A stretch of DNA of 8,258 nucleotides. Origin: Bacteroidota bacterium (GTDB taxonomy: Bacteria; Bacteroidota; Ignavibacteria; UBA10030). A program made the translations under genes and the position numbers. Where the stretch lies: contig JALONE010000062.1 of assembly GCA_025455125.1 (NCBI GenBank), positions 1 to 8,258 on the forward strand, written 5' to 3'. This document shows, piece after piece, positions 1 to 6,120 of the stretch (positions within the stretch are counted from its first letter, which is position 1; each line of letters starts with the position of its first letter). The notes below the pieces were generated by a model. That model was not told the DNA's origin. It did not search any database and was given only the letters and a program-made list of their open reading frames with translations.

Positions 1-1083
1 GGGGATGATTTCGGCTTCCCAACGGGCTGAGATCTCTTTACCAATTTCAGCGTAGGCTGCGGCATCTGTGATAGGAATAGCATTAGCATACGCGGATTGC
101 TGTAGTGTGGCATCCTGAACATCCTGAGGAATGACGATATCAGTTCGAGTGGGGATGGCACCTGATTTAGCAAGGTTGATTTGACCCTCATCACTGAAGA
201 TGAATTCACGGGCTAGCGCAGCCGCGTACGGATGTGGTGCGTAGGCATTGATAACTGAAGCGTAACCGCTTAGGATTGATCCATCAGAGGGGACGCCGAC
301 AGTGAATTTGTAGTTCGGTGTTTCGTTGCGGTAGGTCAACGCATTGTAACTCCAGGTTACACCCAGTTGAACTTCGCCAGCCTGGATTCTCTGAAGGAGG
401 ATATCGCCCTGGTCGATGCGTCCGGCTTTTGCCATTTCAGCCCAGAACTCGAATGCAGGATCCAGATTATCCATTCCGCCGCCAAAAGCGTACGCTGTTG
501 CCAGAACATTCGCCTGACCGGTGGCGCCACCAATTACATCACCGATGGTGACTTTGTATGTGCCGGCGCGGACATCTGCCCAGGATGTGGGAGCGGGGTC
601 TGATGAAACATCATTATTGTAGATAAAGGTTGTAACACCGGTGTAGGCGATCATCCATTTTCCATCTTCGCCTTTTGCCCATTCAGGAACAACATCCCAA
701 TAGGAAGTTTTATAACCCTGAACCAGCCCACGGCTGATTGATTCGGCGGTGAAACCAAGACCAATATCACCAATATCTTTTGTCGGGGCATCTTTTTCGA
801 TTTCAAACATGTTGAGTTCTTCTGCAGAGCTCATATCTGTATCAGCGTGAGTGATGCCATATTCAGCAGTGAGTTCCTGCCAGGTTTCACCCCAGTTAGC
901 CCAAGAATCGGGCATACCCACAGATTCGACATGGCCTTCTTTTTTGGCGCCTTCAATTATTTGATCCAAAGTAGCTTCATTTAAGTTTACGGCTTTGGTT
1001 GTTGCCGCAGGGGCGCATGCAGTAAGTACCATGCTCAGAACCATAACAAAAGACAACACCAACATTAATTTGTTTTGCTTCAT
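1..1083 (-). CDS. ABC transporter substrate-binding lipoprotein, partial (3' end outside window)
   Basis: Reading leftwards from ATG at 1083-1081, 361 codons are open to the window edge without a stop. Residues 1-22 are a lipoprotein signal peptide (charged MKQNK, hydrophobic core, lipobox L-T-A-C), so Cys23 should be lipidated and the protein anchored outside the membrane. An Ala/Pro/Thr linker follows. The mature part looks like a family 1 extracellular solute-binding protein of the iron/thiamine/polyamine/aminoethylphosphonate type: a mid-protein YTGVTTFIYNND stretch, SWADVRAGTYK, GVTWSYNA, and a C-terminal SDEGQINLAKSGAIPTR segment typical of this fold. The ligand cannot be told from sequence. 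The start is supported by a strong ribosome binding site, AAGGTGGAG, just upstream. Permease and ATPase genes are not in view and may lie beyond the left edge. Codon use fits the other left-hand genes. Confidence 0.87.
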   Translation of the reverse strand, partial: MKQNKLMLVLSFVMVLSMVLTACAPAATTKAVNLNEATLDQIIEGAKKEGHVESVGMPDSWANWGETWQELTAEYGITHADTDMSSAEELNMFEIEKDAPTKDIGDIGLGFTAESISRGLVQGYKTSYWDVVPEWAKGEDGKWMIAYTGVTTFIYNNDVSSDPAPTSWADVRAGTYKVTIGDVIGGATGQANVLATAYAFGGGMDNLDPAFEFWAEMAKAGRIDQGDILLQRIQAGEVQLGVTWSYNALTYRNETPNYKFTVGVPSDGSILSGYASVINAYAPHPYAAALAREFIFSDEGQINLAKSGAIPTRTDIVIPQDVQDATLQQSAYANAIPITDAAAYAEIGKEISARWEAEIIP

Positions 1084-1086
1084 ATT

Positions 1087-1095
1087 CTCCACCTT
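1087..1095 (-). promoter_or_regulatory. Ribosome binding site of the substrate-binding lipoprotein
   Basis: On the minus strand AAGGTGGAG lies a few bases before ATG 1083. It is a near-consensus Shine-Dalgarno sequence and fixes the start of the lipoprotein gene. Confidence 0.75.
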
Positions 1096-1131
1096 TGTAA
1101 GATTGGTTTTTGGGTACGTACTCACAGGCAG

Positions 1132-1150
1132 TAATTTGCTGTGCAAATTA
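1132..1150. repeat. Perfect 8-bp inverted repeat abutting the -10 box, possible operator
   Basis: TAATTTGC, a TGT spacer and GCAAATTA form a perfect dyad directly next to the candidate -10 box, covering the predicted transcription start of the lipoprotein gene. A repressor dimer bound here would block initiation. In the transcript it would be only a weak AU-rich stem. The dyad is seen directly; the operator role is inferred. I do not recognise it as a Fur box or another named operator. Confidence 0.4.
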
Positions 1151-1179
1151 ATAATACATCAAATCGTTTTTTATGCCAG
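1151..1179 (-). promoter_or_regulatory. Candidate sigma-70-type promoter for the substrate-binding lipoprotein
   Basis: On the minus strand a -35-like CTGGCA (1179-1174; four of six matches to TTGACA) and a -10-like TATTAT (1156-1151) are separated by exactly 17 nt. The start point would fall near 1144, giving a leader of about 60 nt before ATG 1083. The 366-nt gap upstream of this gene fits separate transcription. This is a pattern match only, in AT-rich DNA where chance matches are common. Confidence 0.45.
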
Positions 1180-1268
1180 TTAAATAATTGACGATTTCGT
1201 GAATCAAATCAATAAGTATTTGAATAATTGAAGGCCACCTTGATTTAGTCACATTCTAATCTTGGCAT

Positions 1269-1321
1269 CCCAACCTCCCAGAATAAATTCACGATTCTAT
1301 ATGTTATTTTGGAGGGTGGGG
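1269..1321. repeat. Imperfect inverted repeat, 18-nt arms with 17-nt loop
   Basis: The left arm (1269-1286, pyrimidine-rich CCCAACCTCCC start) and the right arm (1304-1321, ending GGAGGGTGGGG) match at 14 of 18 positions. With G-U pairs, 16 of 18 pair in a plus-strand RNA and 15 of 18 in a minus-strand RNA. No T-run follows on either side, so it is not a standard intrinsic terminator. It lies in the gap downstream of the minus-strand two-gene operon, where it could protect or end the transcript, or it could be a dispersed repeat. Confidence 0.35.
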
Positions 1322-1449
1322 AGAGAATTCGCCTGATATGAAACTGGTTCAGTGTGCCATTCCTAATGCATTTTTGTCTGGACCAATTTGTCATGATATC
1401 GTGGTTTTGTTCTGGGTTCTCACAGCCAGTTGATAAAGCGCAAAGATTT

Positions 1450-1875
1450 TTATAATCCGATGATTGCTGCTACGATAAACAAAATTACTATTACCAGGAT
1501 CATTCTTCCCAACATAACTGAGTAGTTTTTGGGTTGGATCAGTCCTTCGTGATCCATCTGCCGAGCTAGAGGAAACATCCGCCAGAAGAAAGCAAGGGTT
1601 GCAACTCCTAAGGCAACAAGGCTTAATCGCTGAAAATCCAGATCAGCAAACAAAACAATCAAGCCCAGAAGTGAGAGGAAGATCAACTTTACCCCCGCCA
1701 CCCAGTTGACCAAATAACGCACAAAATCATGGATCTCAGGGAATTCTTTAGATTTCTCCCAGGCGGAGAACACCCCCACGCCGTTCGCCTTTTTCGATCC
1801 CGGGAAAAAATACAAAACCACCACATTCGAAAATTCCAGCAGGATAAAAATCAGGAGCACAATTTTTATTATCAT
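1450..1875 (-). CDS. Small four-helix integral membrane protein of unknown function
   Basis: A 141-residue protein with four predicted membrane helices: about residues 2-24, 57-77, 83-101 and 120-141. The loop between helices 1 and 2 is polar (SKKANGVGVFSAWEKSKEFPEIHDF) and a short charged loop (RQMDHEGLIQPKNY) precedes helix 4. No signal peptide cleavage site, cysteine pair or catalytic motif is visible, and I do not recognise a named family. Its ATG overlaps the stop of the upstream oxidoreductase gene as ATGA, so the two are probably translationally coupled and may act together, for example on a membrane-embedded isoprenoid or lipid substrate. That link is inferred from position only. The gene ends in TAA, followed by a long gap. 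Confidence 0.8.
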   Translation of the reverse strand: MIIKIVLLIFILLEFSNVVVLYFFPGSKKANGVGVFSAWEKSKEFPEIHDFVRYLVNWVAGVKLIFLSLLGLIVLFADLDFQRLSLVALGVATLAFFWRMFPLARQMDHEGLIQPKNYSVMLGRMILVIVILFIVAAIIGL

Positions 1876-2879
1876 TTCGATTTTCTTTTCGATTTATTGA
1901 TGATCTTTTGGTAAGCATGCCAGGCAGTCAACATGGCGATGGGCACACCGGCAGGAGCATAAGCCCATTGACCGGCTTTATATATGTTCGGGAAGGCGGT
2001 AAAAACCGATTTGCCGACATCAGTTAATTTGTAAATCACCGGCGGCTCAGCTTCAAAGGACCATCCTGTAATCGCACCTTCTGAGCTGCCGGATATTTTG
2101 TTAATCGTCAGTGGAGTGGAGGAGAACTTAAAAAGAATATCCCGGTCAAAATCTTTATATACAGTCTTAGATAAATTGTGAATAATCCTGTTTTCCAGCC
2201 GCTCTTTAAATTCATCATACCATCCAGCTTTTTCTACATTTTCAATCACTTGATAGTCGAAGAGACAACTCACCATCATTCCGGTTTTTCCTTCAGGTGC
2301 CAGTAAATTGTCACGCAGGACAGGGATAGATATTTCATAAGTAGTCAAGTCGCAATAGCTTTCCAGCCAGGCGATAACATCACTTTTTGCAACCTGGTTA
2401 AAATCATTGATTATGTGCAGCCGTCGTGAGCCATTGGTTTCACCCAAGCCCTGTCTCGAGGGAGTGTAGAAGAGGTGCTCTCCGCCATGTTCTTTGAAAT
2501 ATGATGGAGGGCGGTTAATGCCAATATTCATAATAAAAACGGATTCTGCACCTTTGGATGAAAGAATTCGCACCTTCTCATTTTCTAACTTGCCGGTAAG
2601 GGTAGTATCCAACCCGGTCGGATCAATGCTCTTGTAGAGTGTCTTTAAATCTGCCGCCCAGATCAAATGGTCGTAGGAGTACTCAATACCTTCAGAATCA
2701 ATTACCTTTGATTCGGCGGGAACAACACTGATCACCTTTTTATTCAGCTCGATTTGTCCGCCCCACTCATCCACCTTCTCAACCAGCAGATCCTTTAGAA
2801 CTCCTGTCCCACCCTTTGGGTAGAAATAATCCTGGTAAACATGAAAATACCCCAGGGCAAAATATGTGGGCGTGTTCCG
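1872..2879 (-). CDS. CrtI-like FAD-dependent oxidoreductase (phytoene desaturase/carotenoid isomerase family), N-terminus missing
   Basis: About 335 C-terminal residues are present; the family is usually near 500. Numbering from 2879, YPKGGTG (residues 20-26) is the conserved desaturase segment before the FAD-domain return, LIWAAD (72-77) matches the family's xxSAAD motif, and YKAGQW-AYAPAGVP-AMLTAWHA (about 300-320) is the C-terminal FAD-contacting motif that normally closes these enzymes. The N-terminal GxGxxG nucleotide-binding fold is absent because the reading frame meets the composition junction. A GTG at 2774-2772 could be taken for the start, but the 35 codons upstream of it encode conserved family sequence, so it is internal. 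Members desaturate, isomerise or saturate carotenoids and retinol-like polyenes; the substrate here is not determined. The downstream four-helix gene overlaps by 4 nt. As sequenced, the product cannot bind FAD normally. Confidence 0.8.
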   Translation of the reverse strand, partial: RNTPTYFALGYFHVYQDYFYPKGGTGVLKDLLVEKVDEWGGQIELNKKVISVVPAESKVIDSEGIEYSYDHLIWAADLKTLYKSIDPTGLDTTLTGKLENEKVRILSSKGAESVFIMNIGINRPPSYFKEHGGEHLFYTPSRQGLGETNGSRRLHIINDFNQVAKSDVIAWLESYCDLTTYEISIPVLRDNLLAPEGKTGMMVSCLFDYQVIENVEKAGWYDEFKERLENRIIHNLSKTVYKDFDRDILFKFSSTPLTINKISGSSEGAITGWSFEAEPPVIYKLTDVGKSVFTAFPNIYKAGQWAYAPAGVPIAMLTAWHAYQKIINKSKRKSK

Positions 2880-2895
2880 AAAGAAATGCTGGATG
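2868..2895. other. Junction between two unlike sequence segments (probable chimera breakpoint)
   Basis: To the left, minus-strand oxidoreductase codons remain family-like up to at least 2865-2873 (TPTYFALGYF). To the right, plus-strand MutS2 codons are recognisable from about 2883 (EMLDEAESGS, leading into Walker B). Base composition steps from AT-richer to GC-rich at the same point. Both genes lose their 5' halves here and diverge from it. The frames may overlap across a few bases (about 2877-2890), which would fit joining at a short shared word. No insertion-sequence end or target duplication is visible. Confidence 0.75.
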
Positions 2896-4013
2896 AGGCT
2901 GAGTCGGGGTCACTCGTGCTTCTGGATGAGATCGGCACCGGCACCGATCCGGCGGAAGGGGGAGCGCTCGCGGCGACCGTTCTTCATTCCTTGACGACGC
3001 GTGGTGCGATCACCCTCGCGACAACGCATCATGGCGCACTCAAGGTGTTCGCGCACGAAACCCCCGGAGTATTGAATGCCTCCATGGAGTTCGATACGGT
3101 GACGCTTCGACCGAGTTATCGATTTCGTTCGGGCGTTCCGGGGAGCAGCTATGCCTTCGAGTTGGCCGAACGGATCGGACTTCCAAGCGGCGTTCTGTCG
3201 GCGGCACGGAAGCGTGTCGGGAGTGAGAAGAACCGCATGGAGTCGCTGCTGATGGATCTTGAATCCAAGGTCCGGGACTACGAGTCGCGCCTCGCTGAAA
3301 CGGAAACAGAGCGCGAACGGCTCCAGCGCTCGGTCCTTTCCTACGAACAGAAGACGACGCAACTCAAACTTGAACTCGGAACGATCCGAAAGAAGGCGAT
3401 GGAGGAAGCAAAAGACCTCGTCCGGAATGTGCAGCGGACGATCGAGGAATCGGTCCGCGCGATTCGAGAGAGTGGCGGGGACCGAGACATCATCAAAGCT
3501 TCTCGAACGGCCGTGCGGCAGTTGCAGCAACACCTTGCGGAGGCGCCACAAGAGGAAGCGGAAGAATCACTGCCGGCTGAGGATCTCCGCATTGGCGACC
3601 GGGTGCAGGTGCGTGAAGGTTCGGGCGCCGGTGAGATCGTTGAACTGCGTGGTACGCACGCCGTGGTCGTGAGCGGAAACGCGAAGCTTCGCCTACCGTT
3701 GAGCCAACTGCATAAGGTGAGAGCTCAGCCCCTGATGCCGGTGTCTTCGGAGAAGGTGACGCTTCCCGAGGCAAAGACCGAGATCGATCTTCGCGGCTTG
3801 CTAGGCGACGAAGCGATCGAGCGGCTCACGCCGTTCCTGGACAATGCCTATGCAGCGGGACTTCGACGTGTCGACATCATTCACGGAAAGGGGACAGGCG
3901 CTCTTCGGAAACGGATCACGGCATATTTGAAGGATTCATCCCACGTCAAGACCTTCCGTTTAGGGGAATGGAACGAAGGTGGGACGGGTGTTACCGTGGT
4001 AGAATTGAACTGA
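2880..4013 (+). CDS. mutS2: Endonuclease MutS2, C-terminal half (5' part missing at junction)
   Basis: About 377 residues remain of a family usually near 780-800. Counting from the in-frame ATG at 2841, Walker B SLVLLDEIGTGTDP is at residues 24-37 and the ATTHH switch histidines at 60-64, ending the ABC-type ATPase. A charged coiled coil follows (about 126-215), then a KOW/SH3-like segment (about 250-292, RIGDRVQVREGSGAGEIVEL). The C-terminal Smr domain (about 313-390) keeps both hallmarks, IDLRG and HGKGTG. Walker A and the N-terminal core are absent. The ATG at 2841 lies in reversed oxidoreductase sequence and is not a true start. MutS2 proteins suppress homologous recombination in some bacteria and act on collided ribosomes in Bacillus; the Smr domain is a nuclease. 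Its stop is 13 nt before accC, suggesting co-transcription. Confidence 0.9.
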   Translation, partial: KEMLDEAESGSLVLLDEIGTGTDPAEGGALAATVLHSLTTRGAITLATTHHGALKVFAHETPGVLNASMEFDTVTLRPSYRFRSGVPGSSYAFELAERIGLPSGVLSAARKRVGSEKNRMESLLMDLESKVRDYESRLAETETERERLQRSVLSYEQKTTQLKLELGTIRKKAMEEAKDLVRNVQRTIEESVRAIRESGGDRDIIKASRTAVRQLQQHLAEAPQEEAEESLPAEDLRIGDRVQVREGSGAGEIVELRGTHAVVVSGNAKLRLPLSQLHKVRAQPLMPVSSEKVTLPEAKTEIDLRGLLGDEAIERLTPFLDNAYAAGLRRVDIIHGKGTGALRKRITAYLKDSSHVKTFRLGEWNEGGTGVTVVELN

Positions 4014-4026
4014 ACGGACACAGCTG

Positions 4027-5541
4027 ATGCCGCATCGTCCTATCAAACGGATCCTGATTGCCAATCGCGGGGAGATCGCCGTGCGTATCATTCGTGCATG
4101 CCGCGAACTCGGCATCACGGCGGTCGCGGTTTATTCCGACGTAGACCGTTCTGCGCTGCACGTTCGGCGGGCTAATCAAGCCGTCGCCCTGGGCGGCGCG
4201 ACATCGGGTGAGAGCTATCTGAACAAGACAAAGTTGCTCGAGGCGGCGCGCAAAGCGCGAGTCGATGCGGTCCATCCCGGGTATGGATTTCTCTCGGAAA
4301 ATGCAGACTTCGCTGAGGCGGTCGAGCACGCCGGATTCAAGTTCATCGGACCGCCTCCATCGGCCATCCGCACGCTCGGAGACAAGACGGAAGCGAGGAA
4401 GCGAGCGCGCGAGCTCGGAGTTCCAACGGTTCCGGGGACTGTGGAGCCGCTTGTCGATGCGGGGCAAGCCTTCGACGTCGCGGGAGCGGTTGGCTATCCG
4501 GTCCTGTTGAAAGCGGCCGCCGGAGGCGGAGGCCGAGGCATGCGTATCGTGAACTCGGAGGATGAGATGCCCTCCGCGTTCGCAACGGCACATTCGGAGG
4601 CGCTGAATGCGTTTGGGGACGGGCGGCTGTATCTTGAGAAGCTCATCGAGAATCCGCGACACGTCGAGGTGCAGGTCCTCGCGGACTCGCATGGCAGCGT
4701 ACTCCATTTGGGGGAGCGCGAATGTTCGGTTCAACGCCGTCATCAGAAAGTTGTGGAGGAATCGCCGTCGCCCATCATCGACGAAGCGATGCGGGCACAA
4801 ATGGGGGATGCGGCAGTCACATTGGCCCGTTCGGCCGGTTATGTGAACGCAGGGACGGTGGAATTCATCGTCGATGCGAAGAAGAACTTCTATTTTCTCG
4901 AAGTCAACACGCGCCTTCAGGTCGAACATCCGGTGACCGAACTGGTCACGGGCATCGACCTCGTCGCCGAGCAGATCCGAATCGCCGGCGGAGGACGGTT
5001 GGAACAGAGGCAAGCGGAGATTCGCCAGCGGGGTCATGCGATCGAATGCCGCGTGTATGCGGAGGATCCCGCGAACCGGTTTCTTCCCTCCACCGGAACG
5101 CTCGAGCGCTATGTCTTGCCGGAAGGTCCGCGCGTTCGCGTCGACAATGGATATCGCCAGGGCGACATGGTGAATCTGTACTACGATCCGCTCCTTGCGA
5201 AGGTGGTCACGTGGGGACGAACGAGGAAGGAATCCATCGCCGCCATGAAGCGTTCCTTGGCGGAATTCCATATCGGCGGAGTACGCTCGACGATTCCGTT
5301 CTGCCAGTTCGTCCTCTCGCACGGAAGATTCCTGAAGGGGGACTATGACACGGGATTTGTCGCAATGTATTTCGCTCCCGAGGCGCTGTATCGAGAAGGG
5401 AATCGTGCGCAGGTCGCTGCGGCCATCATGGCGGCACGCGCGAAGGCACGAATGACGGGCGTTGCGCCCGGCGATGATGCAACATTCACCACACAACGGT
5501 CGCGGGAATGGAAAAAGAACCGGCACGCCACATTGCGCTAG
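4027..5541 (+). CDS. accC: Biotin carboxylase subunit of an acyl-CoA/acetyl-CoA carboxylase
   Basis: A complete 504-residue ATP-grasp enzyme that carboxylates biotin on its carrier protein using bicarbonate and ATP. It shows the N-terminal KRILIANRGEIAVRIIRA signature (residues 7-24), HPGYGFLSEN (83-92), the ATP lysine and glycine loop K162 with GGGGRGM (166-172), the ERECSVQRRHQK motif (230-241), metal ligands E279 and E292, and the catalytic NTRLQVEHPVTE motif (294-305, R296 as the catalytic arginine). All key residues are intact. Length exceeds the ~450 of E. coli AccC by a C-terminal tail, as in acyl-CoA carboxylase alpha subunits. The start ATG lies 13 nt after the mutS2 stop with only a weak ribosome binding site, so coupling is likely. 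The 3' end overlaps the carrier gene. Acetyl-, propionyl- or methylcrotonyl-CoA specificity cannot be assigned, since that depends on a carboxyltransferase not in view. Confidence 0.95.
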   Translation: MPHRPIKRILIANRGEIAVRIIRACRELGITAVAVYSDVDRSALHVRRANQAVALGGATSGESYLNKTKLLEAARKARVDAVHPGYGFLSENADFAEAVEHAGFKFIGPPPSAIRTLGDKTEARKRARELGVPTVPGTVEPLVDAGQAFDVAGAVGYPVLLKAAAGGGGRGMRIVNSEDEMPSAFATAHSEALNAFGDGRLYLEKLIENPRHVEVQVLADSHGSVLHLGERECSVQRRHQKVVEESPSPIIDEAMRAQMGDAAVTLARSAGYVNAGTVEFIVDAKKNFYFLEVNTRLQVEHPVTELVTGIDLVAEQIRIAGGGRLEQRQAEIRQRGHAIECRVYAEDPANRFLPSTGTLERYVLPEGPRVRVDNGYRQGDMVNLYYDPLLAKVVTWGRTRKESIAAMKRSLAEFHIGGVRSTIPFCQFVLSHGRFLKGDYDTGFVAMYFAPEALYREGNRAQVAAAIMAARAKARMTGVAPGDDATFTTQRSREWKKNRHATLR

Positions 5542-6086
5542 CACGGAACGAGTATCTCGTAGCGATCAACGGCGTGCGGATGCGCGTCCTGTTGAATAGC
5601 GACGGCGTTGCCACGGTGAACGGCGTGCGCCATGCGTATGATCTGCACGAATCGCCCGAGGGGGGGACGTCGCTGATCATGGATGGAAGCGTGTTCGAAG
5701 TTGCGGTCCTTGCACGAAAGCGCCAGCGTGCGGACCAGGATGGCATCCCAGACGCATCCGAACGCATCGCCGTCAGCGTGAACGGCACCGACTTCGAGGC
5801 GGCGGTGGATGACCGGCATTCGTTATTGGTCAAGTCGCTGATGAAGACAACCGCGCACGATGCCCGGTCGATCACGGTCCGGGCTCCGATGCCGGGACTG
5901 ATCGTCCGGATCGAGGTGGAGGCAGGGCAGGCGATCAGTGCCGGCCAGGGATTGCTGGTTCTCGAAGCGATGAAGATGGAGAACGAGATTCGGGCGCTCC
6001 AGGCCGGACGGGTGAAAGAGATCTTTGTGCAATCGGGACGGGCGGTGGAAAAGGATGAGCGGTTGATGCTCATCGATGCAGAATGA
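5508..6086 (+). CDS. Biotin carboxyl carrier protein (biotin/lipoyl attachment domain)
   Basis: A 192-residue protein whose C-terminal 70 residues are a biotinyl domain: APMPG (126-130), VLEAMKMEN (151-159) with Lys156 as the biotinylated residue, and a closing FVQSGRAVEKDERLMLID. It carries carboxybiotin between the upstream biotin carboxylase and a carboxyltransferase. The N-terminal ~110 residues hold three similar short beta-like units around INGVR (20-24), VNGVR (37-41) and VNGTD (91-95). There is no long Ala/Pro linker of the E. coli AccB type, so it resembles detached carrier domains of acyl-CoA carboxylase alpha subunits. The ATG at 5508 overlaps accC by 34 nt and is preceded by only a short purine stretch (GCGGGA); coupling with accC is likely. 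A later start cannot be excluded, but would not affect the biotinyl domain. Confidence 0.9.
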   Translation: MEKEPARHIALARNEYLVAINGVRMRVLLNSDGVATVNGVRHAYDLHESPEGGTSLIMDGSVFEVAVLARKRQRADQDGIPDASERIAVSVNGTDFEAAVDDRHSLLVKSLMKTTAHDARSITVRAPMPGLIVRIEVEAGQAISAGQGLLVLEAMKMENEIRALQAGRVKEIFVQSGRAVEKDERLMLIDAE

Positions 6087-6120
6087 AGCGACGAACGCGA
6101 CAGAAAACGACGGATCGACT

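Larger units (their letters stand above)
1084..1449. other. 366-nt gene-free stretch between the lipoprotein gene and the membrane-protein gene
   Basis: No convincing gene lies here on either strand. It holds the ribosome binding site and candidate promoter of the lipoprotein gene, the dyad at 1132-1150, a GTACGTAC palindrome at 1114-1121, an 8-bp direct repeat ATCAAATC at 1158-1165 and 1203-1210, and an imperfect hairpin at 1269-1321. Two short ORFs (31 codons on plus, about 49 codons on minus) lack ribosome binding sites. No T-tract terminator is apparent for the upstream operon. Confidence 0.6.

Noticed and set aside
1338..1433. A 31-codon plus-strand ORF (MKLVQCAIPN...) in the gap
   Set aside because: There is no properly spaced ribosome binding site (the GGAGGG run is too far upstream), no recognisable family and no supporting context.
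2772..2774. GTG as the natural start of the oxidoreductase
   Set aside because: The frame continues upstream with conserved YPKGGTG sequence, so this is an internal valine codon.
2841..2879. ATG at 2841 as the start of a short MutS2-like gene
   Set aside because: These codons are the reverse complement of conserved oxidoreductase sequence (FALGYFHVY region) and are unlike MutS2, so the start is an accident of the junction.
2910..3551. A 213-codon minus-strand reading frame opposite mutS2
   Set aside because: It is a shadow of the MutS2 ATPase and coiled-coil coding sequence with no recognisable family.
3991..5544. A 517-codon minus-strand reading frame opposite the biotin carboxylase gene
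   Set aside because: It is the antisense shadow of a strongly conserved gene in GC-rich DNA. Its translation is rich in Arg, His and Cys with no domain I recognise.
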